From the NCBI GenBank assembly GCA_030427145.1, contig JAUHWT010000008.1:1-64000 (forward strand): a DNA stretch of 64,000 nt. Direction: 5' to 3'. Positions 17,535 to 25,695 of the stretch are shown piece by piece. Every line of letters begins with the position of its first letter. The first letter of the stretch is position 1. The DNA comes from Alphaproteobacteria bacterium. GTDB taxonomy: Bacteria > Pseudomonadota > Alphaproteobacteria > Rhodobacterales > Rhodobacteraceae. Both the position numbers and the translations under genes were made by a program. The notes below the pieces were generated by a model that was not told the origin of the DNA, ran no database searches, and was given only the letters and a program-made list of their open reading frames with translations.

Positions 17535-18236
17535 TCAGACCGCCAGATACTGGCTGCTGATGTCCGGGTTCGCGTCGAGATCGGCAAAGGTTCCGTCGTA
17601 GCGGACCTGGCCCTTTTCAATGATGCAGGCCCGGTCACAGACGAGGCGCGCGAAGTGCAGGTTCTGCTCCGACAGGAGAATTGACAGCCCCTCGCTTTTG
17701 AGTTGCGCAATCACGCGGGCCATCTGTTCCACGATCACCGGGGCGATGCCCTCGGACGGTTCATCGAGCAGAATGGTTTTTGGGTTGCCCATAAGGGTCC
17801 GTGCGATTGTGAGCATCTGCTGCTCCCCGCCGCTGAGTTGTTTGCCGAGGTTTCTCCGGCGCTCCTTCAGATTGGGAAAGAGTTCGTAGAGGCGTTCAAT
17901 GGTCCAGACCGGCGCGTCGTCGCGGGCGTCGCGACGGCCGACCTCGAGGTTTTCCTCCACGGTCAGATCCGTGAACACGCGCCGGTCCTCCGGCACGTAG
18001 CCCAGCCCGGTGCGGCAGATGAGATAGGACTCGCGTCCCATCACCTCGACGCCATCGTATTTCACGCTACCGGACTTTTGCCGCACCAGACCCATGATGC
18101 TCTTCATGGTTGTCGATTTTCCCGCGCCGTTACGGCCCAGCAGGGCCACGACCTGGTCGTTGCGGACCTCCAGAGATATCCCGTTGAGAATGGACGCCCC
18201 GCCATAGCTTGCGGTCAGATTGGACACCTCAAGCAT
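17535..18236 (-). CDS. livF: Branched-chain amino acid-type ABC transporter ATP-binding protein LivF
   Basis: This is the 233-residue ATPase of a HAAT (LIV) importer. Walker A is LLGRNGAGKSTT, the signature LSGGEQQMLTIARTL and Walker B TILLDEPSEG. The start at 18236 is chosen because MLEVSNLTASYGG is the standard LivF N-terminus; it lies 8 nt inside the end of livG. This is the last gene of the long operon that begins near 29300. The substrate of this transporter is probably the pyridine carboxylate degraded by the operon rather than leucine. Confidence 0.93.
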   Translation of the reverse strand: MLEVSNLTASYGGASILNGISLEVRNDQVVALLGRNGAGKSTTMKSIMGLVRQKSGSVKYDGVEVMGRESYLICRTGLGYVPEDRRVFTDLTVEENLEVGRRDARDDAPVWTIERLYELFPNLKERRRNLGKQLSGGEQQMLTIARTLMGNPKTILLDEPSEGIAPVIVEQMARVIAQLKSEGLSILLSEQNLHFARLVCDRACIIEKGQVRYDGTFADLDANPDISSQYLAV

Positions 18237-19005
18237 CGGCTGTCGCTCCCGTGTTCTCAAAAACGGTTCCGCCGCCCAGGTAGACCTCCTGCACATGCGG
18301 ATTGGCGCGGATCTCGTCGCCCGTCCCTTCCGCAATCAACTCGCCGCGGTTGAGCACGATGATACGGTGGGAATGGGCAAAGACCACGTCCATGTCGTGC
18401 TCCGTGAAGATAACGCTCAGACGTTCGCGGGCCACAATTTCGGCCGTCAGTGCCATCAAAGCAATCCGCTCGGACGGGGCCATGCCGGCGGTTGGCTCGT
18501 CCATCAGCAGAAGTTTGGGTTCATGGGCGAGCGCCACCGCCAGTTCCAGCCGCTTGAGGTCACCATAGGCCAGTTCGCTGCAGGCCCGGTTGGCGTAGTC
18601 GGCCATGGAAATGGTTTCCAGCAGGCTCATGGCCTTGTCCACATGCATCCGTGTGGCCCTCGAGAACAGGTTTCCGGTTTCCCGGTGGTGGGAAATCAGA
18701 GCCATCTGAACGTTTTCCAGAACGGTCATGGACCGGAATGTCTCGGTGATCTGAAACGTGCGGCCGACACCCATCCGCCAGATGCGGCGGGGTTTGACGC
18801 CGATGAGTTCCCTGCCACCGAGTTTGACCGACCCCCGGTCGGGCTTAAGATAACCGTTGAGCATGTTGAAACAGGTGGTTTTTCCGGCACCGTTGGGACC
18901 AATCAGCGCCAGAAACTCCCCTTCGCCAAGGTCGAAGGAAACGTCGGAAACCGCCTGAATTCCGCCAAAACTTTTGGATAGGCCACGAACCTCCAGGACG
19001 TTCAT
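18229..19005 (-). CDS. livG: LIV-type ABC transporter ATP-binding protein LivG
   Basis: This is the second ATPase of the importer, at 258 residues. Walker A is LIGPNGAGKTTCFNMLNG. The LivG-style signature region is ELAYGDLKRLELAVALA, followed directly by Walker B LLLMDEPTAGM, and the BCA C-terminal extension (VQEVYLGGG) is present. It overlaps the livHM stop by 4 nt and livF by 8 nt. Confidence 0.94.
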   Translation of the reverse strand: MNVLEVRGLSKSFGGIQAVSDVSFDLGEGEFLALIGPNGAGKTTCFNMLNGYLKPDRGSVKLGGRELIGVKPRRIWRMGVGRTFQITETFRSMTVLENVQMALISHHRETGNLFSRATRMHVDKAMSLLETISMADYANRACSELAYGDLKRLELAVALAHEPKLLLMDEPTAGMAPSERIALMALTAEIVARERLSVIFTEHDMDVVFAHSHRIIVLNRGELIAEGTGDEIRANPHVQEVYLGGGTVFENTGATADA

Positions 19006-20864
19006 TGCGCAGCCTCCCCATCCTTCGTTCTGCGGCTGAACAAACCGCGCAACCGGGACACGCCGCCCGCAACACCGTCAGGTGCGGCGAGGACGACGAC
19101 GAGAATGATGACCCCGAAAATGAAGCGCCAGAATTCCAGTTTTGTCACCCAGTCCTCGATCAGTACGAAGACACCCGCACCCAGAATTGGCCCCGCAAGA
19201 GAGTGGATCCCGCCGAGCAGCACCATCACAAGCCCGTCGACTGACTTCGATATGGCAAGGGTATCGGGGAACACGCTGCCCTTGGAGAAGGCGAAGACGA
19301 CCCCGGCAAGACCGGCGACGGCTCCGGCCAAGGTGAAGCCCATCCACTGGTGACGTTTGAGATTTATGCCAATGGCTTCCGCGCGAATGGCGGAGTCGCG
19401 TCCGCCACGCAACGTATAACCGAAGGGCGAATGCGCCACGCGCTGCAGCAGCCAGATGCCACCGAGACACAGGACGAACGCCACGTAGAAATAGGCCTGG
19501 TTCGACTTGGCCCAAGACGCGGGCCAGACGCCGAGGATACCGTCATCGCCGCCGGTAAACTCCTGCCACTGGAAGGTGACACCCCACAGGATTTGAGCCG
19601 CCGCGAGGGTGAGCATTGCGAGATAAACACCTGACAGCCTGACACAAAACCAGCCAAACAGTAGGGCGCCCAAACCACCTGCAATGGGGCCGAGGATCAT
19701 GGCGGGGATCATGCCGAGGCCGAGGAACTTCACGCCCAGGGCGGCTGCATAGGCGCCAAGGCCGAAATAGGCCGCGTGGCCAAACGAAACCATGCCGCCG
19801 ACGCCCATCAGGAAATGCAGGCTGACGGCAAAAAGCGTCGCAACCAGCAGGTCAATGAGCAGGACCATGGTGTAGTTGGCCGCGAAGAGTGGACTAAGCG
19901 CCAGCAATGCCACGAATACGGCAAGCAGTCCGGCTTCGCCCTTCGACATCAGGCGCATGGGCTGCTCCGGTTCGGCGGCTGGACCATGTCCGCTGCCCGG
20001 CTTTCCGAACAGGCCATAGGGCCGCACGATGAGGACGACGGCCATTACGAGGAAGGGCAGAACCAGTGAAATCTGCGGGAAAAGAAGTACCGCGAAGGCA
20101 TTGAGAACGCTGATCAAAACCGCCGCGACGAAAGCGCCTGTCACGCTGCCCATGCCGCCGATCACCACGACAACAAAAGCCTGGCCGATGACGCTGAGAT
20201 CCATTTGAAGGTTGACGGATTCCCGCGGGACCTGAAGCGCACCGCCGAGACCGGCTAGGAACGCGCCGAGCATGAAAGCGGCGGAGAAGAGCCAGGCCTG
20301 GTTGACGCCGAGCGCGCCGATCATTTCCCGGTCCTGGGTGGCCGCCCGGACCAGAACGCCCCAACGGGTGCGGTGGAACAGCACCCAGATTGCGGCCAGG
20401 ACCAGGGGGCCGATCACGATAAGAGCGAGGTCGTATTCCGGGATCGGCTCGCCAAAAATACGCACGGCGCGGTCGAGGCCGGGTGCGCGTGGGCCGAGGT
20501 AATCCTGTGGCCCCCAAATGGCGAGGGTCAGGTCCTGAATGATGAGGACGAGACCGAAAGTTGCAACAAGTTGAAAGAGTTCCGGGGCGTGGTAAATGCG
20601 CCGCAATATCGTCACCTCGACCAAAAGGCCGACCAGACCTACGACAATTGAGGCAAAAATCACGCCGCCCCAGAACCCAAGAATGCCGAAATCCAGTGTG
20701 GTGATGGTTGAATACGCCACATAGGCCCCGATCATGTAGAACGAGCCATGGGCGAAGTTCACGATCCGGGTCACGCCGAAGATGATCGACAGGCCGCAGG
20801 AAATCAGAAACAGGGATGAGGCGTTGGCAAGGCCGGTCAGCAGTTGGGCGAAATAGAAGCTCAC
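19002..20864 (-). CDS. Fused LIV-type ABC transporter permease (LivH-LivM in one chain)
   Basis: At 620 residues this contains both permease subunits in one polypeptide. Residues ~1-290 are LivH-like (LSIIFGVTRIVNFAHGSFYMIGAY; later VVVIGGMGSVTGAF). A charged linker around residues 293-312 (GSGHGPAAEPEQPMR) follows. Residues ~315-600 are LivM-like (GVGGMVSFGHAAYFGLGAYAAA; MVLLGGIHSLAGPILGA). Many membrane segments are visible in both halves. LivH and LivM are normally separate genes. It lies between the binding-protein gene (78 nt upstream) and livG (4-nt overlap). Confidence 0.92.
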   Translation of the reverse strand: MSFYFAQLLTGLANASSLFLISCGLSIIFGVTRIVNFAHGSFYMIGAYVAYSTITTLDFGILGFWGGVIFASIVVGLVGLLVEVTILRRIYHAPELFQLVATFGLVLIIQDLTLAIWGPQDYLGPRAPGLDRAVRIFGEPIPEYDLALIVIGPLVLAAIWVLFHRTRWGVLVRAATQDREMIGALGVNQAWLFSAAFMLGAFLAGLGGALQVPRESVNLQMDLSVIGQAFVVVVIGGMGSVTGAFVAAVLISVLNAFAVLLFPQISLVLPFLVMAVVLIVRPYGLFGKPGSGHGPAAEPEQPMRLMSKGEAGLLAVFVALLALSPLFAANYTMVLLIDLLVATLFAVSLHFLMGVGGMVSFGHAAYFGLGAYAAALGVKFLGLGMIPAMILGPIAGGLGALLFGWFCVRLSGVYLAMLTLAAAQILWGVTFQWQEFTGGDDGILGVWPASWAKSNQAYFYVAFVLCLGGIWLLQRVAHSPFGYTLRGGRDSAIRAEAIGINLKRHQWMGFTLAGAVAGLAGVVFAFSKGSVFPDTLAISKSVDGLVMVLLGGIHSLAGPILGAGVFVLIEDWVTKLEFWRFIFGVIILVVVLAAPDGVAGGVSRLRGLFSRRTKDGEAAQ

Positions 20865-20942
20865 GTGGCCTCCCCTTTACCGGTTACTGGAAAACGTGGT
20901 GGTGGCGCACCGCACGTGACGGCGCGCCGGATTGGACCCGTA

Positions 20943-22151
20943 CTACTCAGCCGGACGAAGTTTCGCGGCTTCCTCCTCGGAGGGCAGGAATTCGGCGCCG
21001 TCGGCATAGACCCAGTCAACCATCTTTGGGGCACCATCTACCAGTTCGGTGTTGCCGACATAGGCACCCATCGTGGACTGGTGGTCAGCCGCACGATAGA
21101 CGAACGGGCCGGTCGGGCTTTCGGCAACCTCAAGGCCCTCCATGGCGGCCAGCATGGCTTCGGTGTCGGTTGAACCCGCTTTCTCCAGCATGGCCTTGAT
21201 ACTCAGGATGGAGTTGTAGCCTACGATGGATCCGGTTTTGGGGTCCTCGTCCCATTTCGCACGGTAGGCCTCGACGAAGGCGTTATGTTCCGGGGTGTCG
21301 ATATCGGCACCCGGGTAGCCCGTGACGATCCAGCCGGATGGCGTCTCATCGCCGAGCGGCTCGAGGTATTCCGGCTCGCCGGTCAGGAGCGATACAACCG
21401 AACGATCCTCGAACAGGAAGCGCAGCGAACCTTCGCGGACGAATTTCGCAAGGTCGCCGCCAAAGGTCACGTTATAAATCGCGTCCGGTTTCGCCGCCTC
21501 AAGAGCACGGACGGCGGAGCCGGCGTCAATGTCGAATACCGGCGGCCACTGCTCCTCCACGAATTCCACATCCGGGCGCAGTTTGAGAAGCTCGGACTTA
21601 AATGCTTTCACCGCATCCTGGCCGTAGGCGTAGTTTGGCGCGATGGTGGCCCATTTGACCGCGTCGAGTTCCGCCGCGCGTTCGGCCAGCATCGCGGCCT
21701 GCATGTGCGTGGAGGGTCGCAGGCGGTAGGTGTATTTGTTACCGCTCGACCAGACGATCGCGTCGGTCAGAGGCTCGGATGCGAGGAACAGCACCTCGTT
21801 CTGTTTTGCGAAGTCGGATACCGCGAGACCGATGTTGGAGAGGAAGGTGCCAAAGAGCATCACGGCATTTTCCTTGGAGATCATCTCCTCGGCGATACGA
21901 ATGGCGGTGGCGGGGTCGCCGGTGTCGTCGCGGCTGATGATCTCAAGCATCTGCCCATTGATGCCGCCCGCGGCGTTGATCTCCTCAACCGCAAGTTCCC
22001 AGCCCTTTTTGTAAGGCACGGTGAAGGCTGGCAGGCCGGTATAGGAGTTGATCTCTCCTATCACGATACTGTCCTGGGCCATTGCGGTGCCCGCACCGGC
22101 CAGCATCGAGACGGCGGCGAGTCCGGCGAATATATCCCTGCGATTGATCAT
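20943..22151 (-). CDS. LIV-type ABC transporter substrate-binding protein
   Basis: This is a 402-residue periplasmic binding protein of the Peripla_BP_6 type. The start at 22151 gives a clear signal peptide, MINRRDIFAGLAAVSM followed by cleavage after AMA-QD; the RRDIF sequence is near a twin-arginine motif. The mature protein starts SIVIGEINSYTG, as in LivJ/AmiC-type receptors. It lies between the AA_synth genes and the permease in the nicotinate-like operon, so its ligand is probably a pathway substrate. Confidence 0.92.
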   Translation of the reverse strand: MINRRDIFAGLAAVSMLAGAGTAMAQDSIVIGEINSYTGLPAFTVPYKKGWELAVEEINAAGGINGQMLEIISRDDTGDPATAIRIAEEMISKENAVMLFGTFLSNIGLAVSDFAKQNEVLFLASEPLTDAIVWSSGNKYTYRLRPSTHMQAAMLAERAAELDAVKWATIAPNYAYGQDAVKAFKSELLKLRPDVEFVEEQWPPVFDIDAGSAVRALEAAKPDAIYNVTFGGDLAKFVREGSLRFLFEDRSVVSLLTGEPEYLEPLGDETPSGWIVTGYPGADIDTPEHNAFVEAYRAKWDEDPKTGSIVGYNSILSIKAMLEKAGSTDTEAMLAAMEGLEVAESPTGPFVYRAADHQSTMGAYVGNTELVDGAPKMVDWVYADGAEFLPSEEEAAKLRPAE

Positions 22152-22177
22152 GTTGTCAGTCCCTGTTGTTGTCCGGT

Positions 22178-22762
22178 TTATTTCAGGCCGTCTTTTCCGA
22201 CGGCGTCCTTTGCTTCCAGGCCACCAACTCTGGGCAGGGGCCGGCCGCTGTCGGTGACGGCGACCGCCACCATGATCTCGTTCGCGCGCGGGGCATCGTT
22301 CAGCCGCACCTCGATCCCGTCGAAATGCGAGCGCACATAGGCCGCGTCCTTGTGCCCGAGCGGCACGTCCAGCACCTGGCCCGGTCCGCCCATTTTCTTG
22401 GATGACGGGACGAGGGCCGCGCCCTTCTCCACCGCCCTGCGCAGCGGCGCGCCGAGTTTGGGGTGAAGAATGGCGGCCGCATGTTCCAGCTCGCCGTTTT
22501 CGCCTACCATCGCGGCCTTGCCGTAGCTTTCGGCCTGGTCCGGCGTGACCCCTAGAGCGGCGACGCATTTTTCGCCGAGCATCCCTCCGAGTTCCGCGCC
22601 AATCTCCATGAGGTCAGCGAGGTCTTCCTTGTAGGTCCCGGCAAAGGGATTGGCGATGACCGCCACAGCGACCGCCTTGCGGGTTGGCGGCGAAATGCTT
22701 TTGCCCATCTCGATCCGGGTTTCCTCGACCCAGACGGCGGTTTTGCGAATGGCTGCTGTCAT
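22178..22762 (-). CDS. Amino acid synthesis family protein (AA_synth, PF06684), copy 2
   Basis: This 194-residue soluble protein has the family core VIANPFAGTY near residue 36, ENGELEHAAAILHP near residue 90, and DVPLGHKDAAYVRSHFDG followed by NDAPRANEI near residue 140. Known structures of the family show a chorismate-mutase-like fold, and the catalytic role is not established. It lies 26 nt downstream of a paralogue, so the pair may form a hetero-oligomer. Its operon position suggests a step after ring reduction, or a chaperone or cofactor role in pyridine carboxylate breakdown. Confidence 0.85.
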   Translation of the reverse strand: MTAAIRKTAVWVEETRIEMGKSISPPTRKAVAVAVIANPFAGTYKEDLADLMEIGAELGGMLGEKCVAALGVTPDQAESYGKAAMVGENGELEHAAAILHPKLGAPLRRAVEKGAALVPSSKKMGGPGQVLDVPLGHKDAAYVRSHFDGIEVRLNDAPRANEIMVAVAVTDSGRPLPRVGGLEAKDAVGKDGLK

Positions 22763-22788
22763 CGAAGTCCGTCCTCTCCCTTCACGTC

Positions 22789-23340
22789 CTAGGCCTCGAG
22801 CCCGCCGGAGCGGGAATGGATGCGCGGTCCGGTGGTCATGACGAGCGCGAGCAGCATCTCGTCAGCCCTGGGCGCATCATTCATTCCGACCTCCATCGAG
22901 TCAAAATGGCTGCGGACGTATGCCGCGTTGGTATGGGTGATCGGCACATCGAGCCGTGCGCCGACGCCGCCCACCTTCTTGGCGGAGGGCACGATGGCTT
23001 TCGAGCCGCCGATAAGCTCGCGCATGGCGTAGCCCCCGGGTGCGTGCCACAGAGCGCCGTGTTCAAGTTCGCCCTCCGATCCGATCAGGGCCCCCTTGCC
23101 ATAGCCCTCGATTTTGTCCGCGCCGCCAAGCGCCTCGACCAGGCGCCTGGCCATGTCGAGACCGAGCGGCCGGAGGTCATCCATGAAGCCCTGGATCTCA
23201 GGCTCATAGCGGCCGGCGAAAGGGTTTTTGATGACGGCGGTGATTGCTCCACGGCGCAGCGGGGTTTCGGCGACGGGGCCGCCCTCGTGGTGGATCTCCT
23301 CAACAACCGTTGAGAGTTTACGCAGGATCAGTTCAGGCAT
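22789..23340 (-). CDS. Amino acid synthesis family protein (AA_synth, PF06684), copy 1
   Basis: This 183-residue paralogue of the next gene shares VIKNPFAGRY, EGELEHGALWHAPGG and DVPITHTNAAYVRSHFD with NDAPRADEM. The ATG at 23340 is chosen because family proteins start with this short helix (LILRKLSTVVEE) and because it overlaps the UPF0280 stop by 8 nt. Function is unknown, as for its neighbour. Confidence 0.85.
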   Translation of the reverse strand: MPELILRKLSTVVEEIHHEGGPVAETPLRRGAITAVIKNPFAGRYEPEIQGFMDDLRPLGLDMARRLVEALGGADKIEGYGKGALIGSEGELEHGALWHAPGGYAMRELIGGSKAIVPSAKKVGGVGARLDVPITHTNAAYVRSHFDSMEVGMNDAPRADEMLLALVMTTGPRIHSRSGGLEA

Positions 23341-24214
23341 GTTCCACCAGTCCGGTTTGTTCAGGCAATCGGGTGGGTATCGTACCCACCATCCGGATTT
23401 CACCGCGCAACGACAGGGCCGCACCGGATATCAGCCCCCTCCTAAGCAGAGTTTGCGCAAATTTCGCGCCGGCTTCCAGCGCAATTGATACATCATTCGG
23501 GCAAAGTTTGCCGACATGGGTCACGACCGGTCGGGCGCCAAGGTCGCTGTCGGGGTTGAGCTCATTCGCCGGTGACCGCGCAATGGCGGGGTGGCCCGAC
23601 AGGTCAACCGCGTTTGCAATCAGCGTCGCGCCGGCATCGGCGCGGGCCGCGTCCTTTGCAAGGACCGTGACGCTGTCGGCAATTCCGAAGGAGTGGCTGC
23701 GCCCGCCCTGCCCGCTGGTGGCGATACCGCCCACGCCGGTTTCCGGGGAGATCTCCACCCGGCCCATGTCGCGCCCGTCGATGGATGCCATCGCTGCGGT
23801 GAAGTTTTCACCCGGCGTCAAATGCAGGGCAATGTCACCGCCATTGTTCACATAGGCCCGCCGGAGCGGGACGGCCGATGTCATGACGTCAAGGACCTCA
23901 TCAGCGACGGAGCCGGCAACGGCAGCCATTGGAGTAACGAAGCCATTTTTTGCAAACGGGGTCACAGCCGCGTGCATCCGTTGGGCCACGCAACCAACGG
24001 GGCAGGCGGACGCGTCGCAAACCGGGCTGCGCAACAGTGGCAGTTCGTCGACCAGTTCCGTCAGGATATTCTGAAACCTTCGGGCCGCCGCCTCGAATGC
24101 CTCTTGCCGCCCATCGCGATGAACCGGATCGGCCCCAATGATCAGGTCGATGGGGCCATGCTGCAGATGCAGCCTGCTTCCATTCCCGATCAGTGCGGCC
24201 ACCGGTCCCGTCAT
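23333..24214 (-). CDS. UPF0280 family protein (ApbE superfamily)
   Basis: This 293-residue protein belongs to the UPF0280/COG2122 group, distantly related to ApbE flavin transferases. Recognisable parts are PVGCVAQRMHAAVTPFAKNG near residue 72, AGSVADEVLDVM near residue 100, NNGGDIALHL near residue 122 and GQGGRSHSFGIADSVTV near residue 167. The first and third resemble the ApbE Asp-rich core. Its ATG overlaps the 6-hydroxynicotinate reductase stop (ATGA), so its product is made together with that enzyme. A role in flavin attachment or cofactor handling is inference. Confidence 0.82.
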   Translation of the reverse strand: MTGPVAALIGNGSRLHLQHGPIDLIIGADPVHRDGRQEAFEAAARRFQNILTELVDELPLLRSPVCDASACPVGCVAQRMHAAVTPFAKNGFVTPMAAVAGSVADEVLDVMTSAVPLRRAYVNNGGDIALHLTPGENFTAAMASIDGRDMGRVEISPETGVGGIATSGQGGRSHSFGIADSVTVLAKDAARADAGATLIANAVDLSGHPAIARSPANELNPDSDLGARPVVTHVGKLCPNDVSIALEAGAKFAQTLLRRGLISGAALSLRGEIRMVGTIPTRLPEQTGLVEHA

Positions 24215-25695
24215 TTTCCCGACTTCCAGCGATAGTTGCGGGCATCGTTCGGATTGCTGCGCGGATCAATCTGACCGACCTTACGGACATCGGAGGGGAT
24301 GACGGTGCTGACCGGTTTGACCTCCTCCATGTGTCCTCCGAGCGTGCGGTAATCTTCCAGCCGCATGGTGAACTCGATGGGTGCGACAAGTGCCGGGGTT
24401 GGGACGTAACCGAAAGCATTGCTCGGCATGTCCATGACATCGGCCATGACGGTGATGCCGCCACCGGGCCAGACATAACTCTCCGCTCCGCCGCAGGAGA
24501 CATAGGTGAGGGAGTCCTTCACCGACCGGGTCAGGCGGACGGGGTTTTCCGTCACGCCTGCCCGGAGCGAGCCCCCTGCCCCGCCCATGAACAGGACGGA
24601 ACATAATGACGGCTCGCAGTTTTCGGCAATGCGTTCAGCCGAGGCGCGAAGAACATCTGGCATGGGCTTCGCGACGGGTTTCAGGTCTTCATCCAACTCG
24701 AAATACGCCGACTGCTCGCCGGTGGTGGAGACCATGAAGAGGCTGAGACCGGGCCAGGCGATTTTGGGGTTTGCGTCCCTGAGGATCGTGAGCGGATCCT
24801 CAATGTCCGTACCACCCCAACCTGTGCCGGGCTCGGCAACCTGGAAATAGCGGCCGGGCGTGGACCGCCGCCCGTTGATGCGAATGCCGGTGGGCGGAAC
24901 GTCCAGAAGTTTGCCCGCCTGGTGTTCGGACAGCTGGCCGGTGATGTGATCGTCGACCACGATGACCTCATCGACATGGCCCGACCATTGGGCCGCGAAC
25001 ATGCCGATGGCCGCCGAGCCGCAGCCGACGCGCATCAGCTTTTCCTCGACGCCGTTGACTATGGGCGGTTTGCCGGCCTGGATGACGACGGTCGCGCCAT
25101 CATCGATTGTGACCTCCACGGCTTCCCGGTTGCAAAGGCGCAACAGCGTGTCGCAGGTCACCCTGCCCTCTTTTTTGGTCCCACCGGTCAGGTGCTCCAC
25201 GCCGCCCAGCGAGAGCATTTTCGATCCGTACTCGCTGGTCATGACGTGGCCTATCGGTTCGCCGTCGACGCGGACGACCGCCCGTTCGTGGCCGAGGTGA
25301 CGGTCCGTGTCGATTTTGATTTTGACGCCGCAGTAGGAGAAAATTCCTTCGGTCACGACCGTGACCATGTCTACGCCCTCCACCTCCTGGCTGACGATGA
25401 AGGGAGCGGGTTTGTAGTCGGGGTATGTCGTGCCGGCACCGATGGCCGTGACAAACGGGCGGCTGCCCTGGAGCAGGTCACCGTCCCAGTCGCTTCCGTC
25501 GCCGTCGAGCAGGAACGGCACGGCACGCACTCCTTTTTCCTCGGCGCTCTCGATCACGGTCAGCGGATCGAGACGGACAAGATTGCCACCGTGATTGGCA
25601 TACCGGTCGCAGGCCCCCGCCTTGCCGTCCGCGATGTAGCACATCACCGGGCAGGCATCGCAGCGGATCTTTTCCACGGCCGGACGGTCAGTCAT
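24211..25695 (-). CDS. hnr: 6-hydroxynicotinate reductase family protein
   Basis: This 494-residue iron-sulfur protein matches the family of 6-hydroxynicotinate reductase. That enzyme reduces 6-hydroxynicotinate to 1,4,5,6-tetrahydro-6-oxonicotinate in the clostridial (Eubacterium barkeri) nicotinate pathway, and a similar activity is known in Azorhizobium. The N-terminal cysteines are C12-x2-C15-x3-C19-x9-C29, suitable for a [4Fe-4S] cluster. Its neighbours are a molybdenum hydroxylase (overlap 8 nt) and, across the MarR gene, an enamidase, which are the preceding and following enzymes of that pathway. Assignment to nicotinate rather than another N-heterocycle is inference. Confidence 0.8.
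   Translation of the reverse strand: MTDRPAVEKIRCDACPVMCYIADGKAGACDRYANHGGNLVRLDPLTVIESAEEKGVRAVPFLLDGDGSDWDGDLLQGSRPFVTAIGAGTTYPDYKPAPFIVSQEVEGVDMVTVVTEGIFSYCGVKIKIDTDRHLGHERAVVRVDGEPIGHVMTSEYGSKMLSLGGVEHLTGGTKKEGRVTCDTLLRLCNREAVEVTIDDGATVVIQAGKPPIVNGVEEKLMRVGCGSAAIGMFAAQWSGHVDEVIVVDDHITGQLSEHQAGKLLDVPPTGIRINGRRSTPGRYFQVAEPGTGWGGTDIEDPLTILRDANPKIAWPGLSLFMVSTTGEQSAYFELDEDLKPVAKPMPDVLRASAERIAENCEPSLCSVLFMGGAGGSLRAGVTENPVRLTRSVKDSLTYVSCGGAESYVWPGGGITVMADVMDMPSNAFGYVPTPALVAPIEFTMRLEDYRTLGGHMEEVKPVSTVIPSDVRKVGQIDPRSNPNDARNYRWKSGK

Noticed and set aside
24211-25695. Simple ferredoxin or radical SAM protein for the four-cysteine N-terminus
   Set aside because: The CxxC/CxxxC order does not match the CxxxCxxC radical SAM motif, and the protein is too long for a ferredoxin.
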